A program made the translations under genes and the position numbers. This document shows, in pieces, positions 33,839 to 42,000 of a DNA stretch of 64,000 nucleotides. This DNA comes from Streptomyces sp. SID13031. Its GTDB lineage: Bacteria > Actinomycetota > Actinomycetes > Propionibacteriales > Kribbellaceae. The stretch is from positions 94,227 to 158,226 of the forward strand of contig NZ_JAAGLV010000020.1 in the NCBI RefSeq assembly GCF_010548305.1, given 5' to 3'. Positions within the stretch are counted from its first letter, which is position 1. Every line of letters starts with the position of its first letter. The notes below the pieces were generated by a model. It was not told where the DNA came from, did no database searches, and saw nothing but the letters and a program-made list of their open reading frames with translations.

Positions 33839-35683
33839 ATGACGACGCTGCTCACCGACGTACCGAAAGTCGGCGGCAAGCCCCGTCGGATCGAGAAGCC
33901 CGCGCTCGCCGCACTGCTGCTCGGCACCGCGGTCCTGTACCTGTGGCAGCTCGGCGCGTCCGGCACCGCCAACGAGTACTACGCGGCCGCGGTACAGGCG
34001 GGCAGCCAGAGCTGGGAGGCGCTGTTCTTCGGATCACTGGACGCGGGCAACGTGATCACCGTCGACAAGCCTCCGGCGTCCCTGTGGGTGATGGGCCTGT
34101 CCGCGCGGATCTTTGGTTTCAGCTCGTGGAGCATGCTCGTCCCGCAAACCCTGATGGGCGTCGCCTCCGTCGCCCTGCTCTATCTGACCGTACGGCGCTG
34201 GCACGGGGCCACAGCGGGCTTGCTTGCCGGGGGCATGTTCGCGCTGACCCCGGTCGCCGTGCTGATGTTCCGCTTCAACAACCCCGACGCTCTCCTGGTA
34301 CTGCTGCTGGTCACAGCGGCGTACTGCATGGTGCGTGCCTGCGAATCCGCTCGTACCACGTGGCTGCTGCTTGCCGGCGTAGCCGTGGGATTCGGCTTCC
34401 TCACCAAGATGCTGCAGGCGTTCCTGGTACTGCCGGCCTTCGTCCTCGTCTATTTGTTGCTGGCCCCGACACCGTTGCGCCGACGGGTTCTGCAGATTGC
34501 TGCTGCCGGCGGTGCAGTGATCGTGTCGGCCGGCTGGTGGATCGCGCTGGTCTCCGTCTGGCCTGCGTCCGCGCGCCCCTACATCGGCGGATCGGTAGGC
34601 GACAGCGCCCTCGAACTAGCTCTCGGCTACAACGGCCTCGGCCGCCTCGTCGGCGGCTCGAACGACGGCGGTGCGGGGTCGGGCGGTGCAGGGGCGGGTG
34701 GCGCGGGGGCGGGTGGCGGCGGCAACGACCCGGCTGCCACGCTTTGGCGGCTCTTCGACTCCGTTGTCGGCCCCCAGGCGTCCTGGTTGCTGCCGACCGC
34801 GCTGCTCGCGCTCGTACTCGGTCTGGTCCTGGCCGGCCGCTCCCCCCGGGACAACCGCCTTCGCGGCTCGCTGCTGCTGTGGGGCGGTTGGCTGGTCGTC
34901 TCCGCAGGCGTCTTCACCGGCATGACCGGCAAGTTCCACACCTATTACACGGTCGCTCTGGCGCCGGCCATCGCTGCGATCATCGCCGTCACCGCCCGCG
35001 ACCTGTGGAACCGCCGAACCACCGCAACCGGCAGATACGGACTTGCCGCCCTCACCTTCACCACCGGCGCCTGGGGCTACGTGCTCCTCGCCCGTACCCC
35101 CGAATGGCACCCAGAGCTTCGCTACACCATCGCGGCCTGCACCGTCGTCGCGATGATCGCCTTCCTGACCGGCGGACGAACCCTGCGGATCGGGCTGGTG
35201 ACAGCACTGGCGACTGCGTTTCTCGCCACCTCGGTCTACTCAGTGGCGACGGCCGGCGCACCACATGTAGGCAACGACCCGGTCGCAGGCCCACCCGGAC
35301 TCGATCCGAACCTCGAGAAGATCGCGGCCGCCAAGTCCGCGGTTCCGCCCGCCGAGCTGATCGCAGTACTCCGGTCCACAACCACCAAGTGGGCCGCGGC
35401 AACCAGCGGTGCCCAGTCGGCCGCTCCCCTCGCACTCGCCAGCGGACGACCCGTCATCGGCATCGGCGGCTTCTCCGGCAACGACCCCGCACCCACCTTG
35501 GCGGAGTTTCAGCAGTACGTAGCCCGCGGCGAGATCGCCTACTTCGTTGCCGGCGGCAGCGAGGAGAACGGCTCCGGCCGCTCCAGCAACAACCTCTCCA
35601 CCGAAATCACCACCTGGATCACCACCACCTTCACCCCGACCTCCCTCGGCTCCGCCACCCTCTACACCCTCACCACCGAGTAG
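33839..35683 (+). CDS. GT39 family (ArnT/PMT-like) glycosyltransferase
   Basis: A 614-aa GT-C membrane protein with about 11-13 helices in the first 500 residues. The first extracytoplasmic loop carries NEYYAAAVQAGSQSWEALFFGSLD, then ITVDKPPASLW, the pattern of prokaryotic dolichyl-phosphate-mannose-type transferases. A Gly/Ala-rich low-complexity loop (about residues 277-300) interrupts the membrane domain. The C-terminal 130 residues form a soluble extracytoplasmic domain (FSGNDPAPTLAEFQQYVARG). The ATG at 33839 has GGAGG six bases upstream. Sugar and acceptor are unknown. The gene is flanked by the 33-bp repeats. Confidence 0.85.
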   Translation: MTTLLTDVPKVGGKPRRIEKPALAALLLGTAVLYLWQLGASGTANEYYAAAVQAGSQSWEALFFGSLDAGNVITVDKPPASLWVMGLSARIFGFSSWSMLVPQTLMGVASVALLYLTVRRWHGATAGLLAGGMFALTPVAVLMFRFNNPDALLVLLLVTAAYCMVRACESARTTWLLLAGVAVGFGFLTKMLQAFLVLPAFVLVYLLLAPTPLRRRVLQIAAAGGAVIVSAGWWIALVSVWPASARPYIGGSVGDSALELALGYNGLGRLVGGSNDGGAGSGGAGAGGAGAGGGGNDPAATLWRLFDSVVGPQASWLLPTALLALVLGLVLAGRSPRDNRLRGSLLLWGGWLVVSAGVFTGMTGKFHTYYTVALAPAIAAIIAVTARDLWNRRTTATGRYGLAALTFTTGAWGYVLLARTPEWHPELRYTIAACTVVAMIAFLTGGRTLRIGLVTALATAFLATSVYSVATAGAPHVGNDPVAGPPGLDPNLEKIAAAKSAVPPAELIAVLRSTTTKWAAATSGAQSAAPLALASGRPVIGIGGFSGNDPAPTLAEFQQYVARGEIAYFVAGGSEENGSGRSSNNLSTEITTWITTTFTPTSLGSATLYTLTTE

Positions 35684-35708
35684 TCATCGCTGCGCTGCCG
35701 CCTGATGC

Positions 35709-35741
35709 GTGGTCACCCACCTATTTGAGAATCTCTCCGTT
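35709..35741 (+). repeat. 33-bp imperfect direct repeat, copy 2
   Basis: GTGGTCA, a 6-base spacer, then TATTTGAGAATCTCTCCGTT. Same orientation as copy 1 and 2014 bp away. It sits between the 3' ends of the GT39 gene and the convergent oxidoreductase gene, where no promoter is expected. Confidence 0.65.
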
Positions 35742-35751
35742 GTCGCGCGGA

Positions 35752-36714
35752 TCAGGCGAAGCGCTTGGTGATCCGTTCCATCCGGTCGACCAGGTCGAGG
35801 TCGTAGGCGACACCAGGCACGTAGAAGATCACGTAGTCGGCGCCGGCCTCGAGCGCAGCCTCCACCTTGTCGGCGATCTGGTCCTCGGTGCCGATCAGGT
35901 TGTCGCGGTTGAAGCGCTCCCGGTCCATCGGGCCGAGCGCCTTCTGGGTGGCCTTGTCCGGGTCGTCACCGGCGTCGATCGGGAACGCATTGATCCCGGT
36001 CGACTTGATGATCTCGTCGTAGTCACGGCCGATCGCGTCGCAGTGACCCTTCAGGATCGCCGCCTTCTCCTTGATCACCTCGGGGTTGCCGCCGCCGATG
36101 TTGGCCGCGTCGGCGTACTTGGCGACCAGCTTCAGTGTGACGTTCGGGCCGCCACCACCGATCCAGAGGCTCGGGTGCGGCTTGCGGACGCCCTTCGGCT
36201 CGTTGATCGGCTTGTCGATCGAGTAGTACTTGCCGTTGAAGACGGGCTCGTCCTCGGTCCACATCTTGTAGATGATCTCGGTGGCCTCGCGGAACGCGCC
36301 CATCCGCTCCTTGAGCTCAGGCCACTCGTAGCCATAGGCCTTCCACTCGTGCTCGTACCAGCCAGCTCCCAGGCCGGCGTACAGGCGACCGTGGCTGGCG
36401 ACGTCGACGGTCGACGCGATCTTGGCGTAGAGCGCAGGGTTGCGGTAGCCGTTGCAGCCGACCATCTGCCCGATGTTCACCCGCTTGGTGTCCCGGGCCA
36501 GCGCCGCGGTGGTGGTCCAGCACTCGAAGGTGCTCTCGGTACTCGGCTCCGGCACCGTATGAAAGTGGTCGAACAACCAGATCGAGTCCCAGGACCCCTC
36601 ATCGGCCTTCTTGGCGACATCAGTCATCGCCTCCCACTGCTCGACGGGGTCGCTGAACCCCGCCAGATCCATCTTCCACCCTTGTGGAACGAACATTCCG
36701 AACCGTGTAGTCAT
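35752..36714 (-). CDS. LLM class F420-dependent oxidoreductase
   Basis: A 320-aa luciferase-like TIM-barrel protein of the F420-dependent group. Typical segments are SIWLFDHFHTVP, VNIGQMVGCNGYRNPALYAKIASTVDVASHGR, LGAGWYEHEWKAYGYEW and PHPSLWIGGGGPNVTLKLVAKYAD. The substrate is not predictable. The ATG at 36714 lies directly after a GGAGGT sequence. It is a single gene, unrelated in position to the luciferase-like domain inside the PKS-NRPS 7 kb away. Confidence 0.87.
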   Translation of the reverse strand: MTTRFGMFVPQGWKMDLAGFSDPVEQWEAMTDVAKKADEGSWDSIWLFDHFHTVPEPSTESTFECWTTTAALARDTKRVNIGQMVGCNGYRNPALYAKIASTVDVASHGRLYAGLGAGWYEHEWKAYGYEWPELKERMGAFREATEIIYKMWTEDEPVFNGKYYSIDKPINEPKGVRKPHPSLWIGGGGPNVTLKLVAKYADAANIGGGNPEVIKEKAAILKGHCDAIGRDYDEIIKSTGINAFPIDAGDDPDKATQKALGPMDRERFNRDNLIGTEDQIADKVEAALEAGADYVIFYVPGVAYDLDLVDRMERITKRFA

Positions 36715-36867
36715 ACCTCCATCCAACCGGTGCGATGCCGGAATGGTCCAGCACCTCACCTACTGAATAACCACTGAATAACCCCACCCCACCTTCTGAA
36801 TCCCCCGCAGCTCCGTCGCCCCTCGGGTGCGAGCCGGCCGCCTCTGGGGTGTCGGGTTGGCGACTTT

Positions 36868-36916
36868 GTGCACCACCTGAGTGGATCGCCGGCTTCAAAA
36901 CGCTCAGGTCGTGCAC
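36868..36916. repeat. Inverted repeat upstream of the LLM oxidoreductase
   Basis: GTGCACCACCTGAG (36868-36881) and CTCAGGTCGTGCAC (36903-36916) pair at 13 of 14 positions across a 21-base spacer. It lies 154 bp before the oxidoreductase start, in a 297-bp gap. It may be an operator or a second hairpin behind the protease gene. Confidence 0.5.
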
Positions 36917-36966
36917 TAAGTGGGCCGTCGGGGCTGCGACTTGAGGGCCGGGTGGGCGGGCCGGCG

Positions 36967-36997
36967 GGCTCCTCCGTCAAGTGGCGACGGAGGAGCC
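36967..36997 (-). terminator. Terminator hairpin of the secreted protease gene
   Basis: Arms GGCTCCTCCGTC (36967-36978) and GACGGAGGAGCC (36986-36997) form a perfect 12-bp stem with a seven-base loop. It lies 14 bp beyond the stop of the minus-strand protease gene. No T-run follows. Confidence 0.7.
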
Positions 36998-37011
36998 TGC
37001 GTGGGGAGGAA

Positions 37012-38856
37012 TCAGCGGGCGCTCAGGACCCCCGCTCCGAAGGCGGCTCCGTCTCGTTTGACGGCTCGGGCTGCGAGGACGGCGTTGAGTAGGACGGGAT
37101 GGAGGCGGCCGCCGAACTCCTGCCGGGTCAGCGCGGCCACTCCCGCGGCGGACGGGGCCGAGGCGGAAGTACCGAAGAAGCGGCATTGGCCTTGGACCGC
37201 GGTTGGGCAGGTGCCTGAGCCGAACGGGCCTACGCCACTGACCGAGACGCCGTCCGAGGCGACCCAGTATGGCGCCGGGAAGCTGCGTGAGGACGGGCCG
37301 CTGGTGCCCTTGCACGGGCCGGGCTTGCCGCCCGCGCAGCGCGTGGTGGTGATGATCTGGATCGGGCCGGCCGCGCTGAACGCCTCCAGCGCGATCGCCT
37401 TCGGGTCGACCGACAGGCTCGCGTTGACCGCGCCCGCGCTGGTCGCGAAGCCGAGGTAGTTCGAGTCCGGGTTCATCGAACCGGCCCGCTCCGGCGGGTC
37501 GATCGTCTGGACGCCGGCCGACAGTGCGCGCCAGCGCAGGTCGAGCACCGGCGCCTTCTTGGCCGACGAGGTGCCCTGGACGTCGACGACGAGCTTGGCG
37601 GGCTGCGCCACCCCGGTCGTGTTCTCGTAGATGAACTGCTCGATGGTGTCGCCGACCCCATCAGCCTGGACCGCGTTGCTGGCCGCAAGGCACTTGGTGC
37701 CGGTGGCATCCATCAGGTACAGGTTGAGGTCGGTGAATCCGCCCTGACCAGCGGTCGGGAACACGGCCCGCGGCTCACTCCACTGCAGCGTCGGCATGAC
37801 CGTCGCACCGGGCAACAGGTTGAGGTCGTACGTCGTGTCCTCGCCGCGCAGCTTCACCACGTTGTCCACCGCGTTCGGGCAACCGGTGAAGGGCCCGACG
37901 GCGCCGTCCGCACCAGCGCCGGTACCGGTCGCGGTGACTCGCGGTGCATGCCGGCCACCGAGGTTGCCGGCCGACGAACTGACCCAGATGCCGTGCGCGG
38001 CGAGGCCCTCAGCGGTGGCCGCGCCGATGCCCTGCTGGAACGCGGGGTCGTCGTCCAGCGCGATGTCCTCGGCGATCATCGTGACGCCCGCGTTGGCGAG
38101 CACGTGGAACGCCTCGACGTACTCCGCGGTGGTGTCCCGGGTGCTGGCATAGGCGAGCTTCGCCTGCGGTGCGATGTCGTGGATGATCTCGAGCATCGCG
38201 GTGCCCTCGTCGTCCTCGTACGTCGGCGCCTGCCGCAGCACCTGTACGTCGGCCGGCAGCTCCCCCTGCGCGATCGACTCGGCAAGGTGGTCGACGTCAC
38301 CGGAGATGGCGCCGATCTTCTGCCCCTTGCCGGTCAGCCCGCGGGCCTGCGCCTTGTCCGCCTTGTGCAGCGGAACGCTCTCGGCGTTGATCGGACCGAC
38401 GTCGACGGCCGGCCGCAGCGACGGCCGCAGCGCGCTCACCCACCCGAGGGCAGCGACCGCGTCGAGCTTGTCGTACGGAACCGTCGTGGACAGCAGCCCG
38501 GTCGTCGGCAGGTCAGCACCCGGTACCGCCTGGAAGTCGGCGGTGTTCTTCAGCACCGACACCCCCAGCGACGTCAGTGAAGCCTCCTGCTGAGCCGTGA
38601 CCGGAGAAGCGGCGTAGACCTGTACGCCGATCCGCCCGCTGCTGTTGATACCGAGCGACCGTGCCTCGGGCGAGGCCGTACTGACCTTCGCCTTCGATGC
38701 CGCGGCGGCGAGTGCCGCGCTGTCCCGCAACAACGTCGGAATCTTGGACGGCTGGGCCGCAACAGGCGCGGCGGCGGCAGGTTGTACGACCGCCGCGGCA
38801 ACCAATGCCGGAACGATCAGCAACAAACTGCCGACCAGATGCGTCGACCTTCTCAT
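37012..38856 (-). CDS. Secreted S8/subtilase-like serine peptidase with atypical catalytic centre
   Basis: A 614-aa protein with a clear Sec signal (residues 1-30, ending AAAA-PVAA). The nucleophile Ser564 is in FGTSASAPSAAG, a subtilase motif. An Asp (187 or 189) lies in IGAISGDVDHL. Where subtilisins have the HGT motif, this protein has DDEGTAMLEIIHDIAP, with Glu217 in place of the His. This resembles the Glu used by sedolisins (S53). It lacks the Asp that sedolisins have four residues later (Met221 here). A beta-rich domain separates the two halves. It is either a divergent peptidase or an inactive relative. Confidence 0.78.
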   Translation of the reverse strand: MRRSTHLVGSLLLIVPALVAAAVVQPAAAAPVAAQPSKIPTLLRDSAALAAAASKAKVSTASPEARSLGINSSGRIGVQVYAASPVTAQQEASLTSLGVSVLKNTADFQAVPGADLPTTGLLSTTVPYDKLDAVAALGWVSALRPSLRPAVDVGPINAESVPLHKADKAQARGLTGKGQKIGAISGDVDHLAESIAQGELPADVQVLRQAPTYEDDEGTAMLEIIHDIAPQAKLAYASTRDTTAEYVEAFHVLANAGVTMIAEDIALDDDPAFQQGIGAATAEGLAAHGIWVSSSAGNLGGRHAPRVTATGTGAGADGAVGPFTGCPNAVDNVVKLRGEDTTYDLNLLPGATVMPTLQWSEPRAVFPTAGQGGFTDLNLYLMDATGTKCLAASNAVQADGVGDTIEQFIYENTTGVAQPAKLVVDVQGTSSAKKAPVLDLRWRALSAGVQTIDPPERAGSMNPDSNYLGFATSAGAVNASLSVDPKAIALEAFSAAGPIQIITTTRCAGGKPGPCKGTSGPSSRSFPAPYWVASDGVSVSGVGPFGSGTCPTAVQGQCRFFGTSASAPSAAGVAALTRQEFGGRLHPVLLNAVLAARAVKRDGAAFGAGVLSAR

Positions 38857-39026
38857 AGTGTTCCTCCCCTTGCCTTACACAACTTCGGACCACCGTGACC
38901 CACCAGCAAGACACTGTCCAGACCTTCATCCGACAACGAGGGGAATCCCCATCCACCCGGCCAAGTTCGTCCAACTGTTCACCGAGGCCACCCCGTTGAT
39001 CACTGGCGGCGACCACAACCGCGTCC

Positions 39027-42000
39027 TCAGGTGATCGCGTCGGCCACGCTCGGGGCGTAGCCGAGTTGGGCGGTCAAGGCGGCCGCCCAGCCGGCGATCG
39101 TGGTGGGGGTGAACAGGTCCGTGGCGTACTCGATGTCGAGCGTGAACTCCTCCTCGGTCAGGGTGAAGACGACATAGAGCTCGGTACGGGCCTGCCCCGG
39201 TACGGCGATCCCGCGGGCGGGGAACTCACCTGTCGGCAGAGTCAGCGTGGACCGCGGCCCGTTGATGACCGTGAAGAGCACTGCCGGGTAGGGCAAGCTC
39301 GCCTGACCCGGCAGGGCGCAGCGGACGACCTCGGCCAGCGGCAGGGCCTCATGGTCCAGTGCGGAGTACAGCGCCTTCGCCGTCTCCGCCAGGAGGTCCG
39401 CTGCCGTCAATCGGACTCGGACCAGGACGGCCTCACCGAGGTAGCCGATGACGCCGTCGTGTTCCGGGCGGCTACGGCGCGCGCTGGAAACCGGCAGCAC
39501 CACTTCGTCGTGCCCGCAGAGTTCACCCAGCCAGCGAGCAAACCCAGCCGCGATCACGACGTACGGCGTGGTCCTGGCCTCGGCCGCGGCGGACCTGATC
39601 CGCTCGCCGAGTTCCGGCGGTAGGTCCACGTGGTGGGTGGATCCCTGTCCGGACAGGACGTCGGGTCGCGGGTAGTCGATCGGCAGGTCGGGACGGAGTG
39701 ACGCACCGGCCAGCTCGGTCCGCCAGAAGCCCTCCAGCTCGGTCCTCGTCCGGCCGGTGAGGCTGGCACGCTCCCAGTGGGCGTAGTCGCTGAACTGACC
39801 GGACGGCGGGGGCAGCTCGGCACCGGAGTACAGGGCTGACAGCTCCTGCCAGAACAGCCGGGCGGACCAGCCGTCGTAGATCAGGTGATGGACGACGATC
39901 ACGAACACCCAGTGCTGAGGCGAGACCTTGCCGAGGCGGACCCGCCACAGCGGAGCCTCGGCGGGATCCAGGGCAGGCTGAGCCACGGCCACACACCACT
40001 CGTGGAGCCGGGACTCGTCGTCGGGCAGATCGGTGATCGGGAGATCGATCGGGACGGACCCCAGTACTTCCTGGCGATCCTCGAAAACCCTGGTACGCAA
40101 GGCGGAATGGCGCGCTACCAACGTCTCCAGAGCTGTTCGCAGGCGCACCGGGTCAAGATCTGTACGCACGTCGACCCGAGTGATTCCGTTGTAGATGGAC
40201 GCGTCGGCCCGGGCCAGATGGCGGCCAAGCGCGCGCTGCTGCGCGAAGGTCGCCGGTGCGGTGGCCCCGATCCCGGCTGTGCGATCGATCCCGGCGGTGC
40301 CGTCGACCTCGGCGGCCAGGGCGCGGATGGTCGGAGCGCGGAAGAACCTCGTCAAGGTGAGCTCTGCCCCGGTCGCCGCGTGGATCTGGCTGAGCAGCCG
40401 GACGGCCAGCAGGGAGTGCCCGCCCAGTTCGAAGAACGAGTCGTCGACGCCGAGGTCGGTCACCTCGAGGACGTCCCGCCATACGTCGTACAGGACCTGT
40501 TCAGTCCGGCCCACCGGTGCACCGCTGCGCTGTGGACCGTCGGGCGCCGGCAGCGCGGCCCGGTCCAGCTTGCCTGTGGTGGTCAACGGCAGCCGGCCCA
40601 GCCGGACCCATCGTCGCGGTACCGAGTACTGCGGTAGTCGCGTCGCCAGTGCGTCGGTCAGCTCAGTGAAGTCCACCGGGCCGACCACATAGCCGACCAG
40701 CTCGCCGTCGTTCACGACCACAGCGGCATCGGTCGCGCCAGGGTGGCCGAGGACGGCTTCGCGGATCTCCCCCGGTTCGATCCGGACACCGCGGATCTGG
40801 ACCTGGTCATCGCGGCGCCGATGGAACTCCAGCGAGCCGTCCGCCCGCCAGCGCCCGAGGTCGCCGGTGGCGTACCAGCCCGGCGCGAAGAACGCCGCCG
40901 CCGTCTCCACCGGCCGGTTCAGGTAGCCGCCGGTCACGCAGACGCCCTCGACGCAGATCTCGCCGAGCGCACCGAGCGGGACCGGACGACGGTCCGGGTC
41001 GAGCAACCGGAGCCGGACGCCCGGGATCGGCCGGCCGATCGGCGGCGCGGTCTCACCTGCCGCCAGCCGGTGCTCGGTCACTCCGATGGAAGCCTCGGTC
41101 GGCCCATAACCGTTGTAGAGAACGCAGTTCGGATGCGCGGCAAGGAACTCGTGCTCGACGGCGCCCGGCGTGGCCGCTTCCCCGGCAGCGTAGATCTCGC
41201 GCAGGGACGGCAACGACGGCTTGGTTGCCAGCAGCGCACGGACAGCACTGAACGGGAGCGCGATCCGCTCCACCTGGTGGCGGCGGAGCTCCTCGGCCAG
41301 TACGCCGAAGTCGTAGCGCGCCCGGTCCTCGATCAGTACCAGGGCACGGCCGGCCGCCAACGTCGTGAAGATCTCGTGCAGGCTGCCATCGAACATCGGT
41401 GACGCCCACTGCAGCCCGTCCGTCGCCGGGTGGGTGGCGAGATACTGGAGCACGTAGTTGGCAGTGCCCCGGTGCGGGACGAGCACGCCCTTCGGAGTAC
41501 CGGTCGAGCCGGAGGTGTAGATGCAGTAGGCCAGATCATCCGGCGCGACCGCTATCGCCGGTCGTCCAGCTGGACCGTCGCCGAGTTGCTCGACCCACAG
41601 GTGTGACCGCGCGCCGAGATCGGGCATCCCTTGGGCCGTGATGAGCTGGACGGCAGCCGAGTCGTCGAGGAGGAACCGCAGCCGCTCCACCGGTACGCCG
41701 GAGTCCAGCGGCAGGAACCCGGCGCCGCTCTTGAGAACGCCCAGCACGGCGGCGATCTGCTCGTGACCACGCGGCAGGCAGATCGCGACCAGCTCACCGC
41801 TTCGGACACCACGGGAGATGAGTTCGGCGGCGATCCGGTTGGCACGGTGATCCAGCTCGGCGTACGTCAGTTCGCCGAACGCGCCTTTGAGCGCGACCGC
41901 GGCCGGGGTCAGGTCGACCTGCTGCTCGACCAGTTCGTGCAGGCAGTGGAGTGGTTGCCCGCCTGGCTCGCCTTCCAGCTCGGTCAGCCGTGTCGTGTCC

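Noticed and set aside
35752..36714. F420 luciferase-like oxidoreductase as a tailoring enzyme of the PKS-NRPS
   Set aside because: It is separated from the synthase by the protease gene, two hairpins and large gaps, and belongs to the F420 group, not the FMN-type domain inside the synthase.
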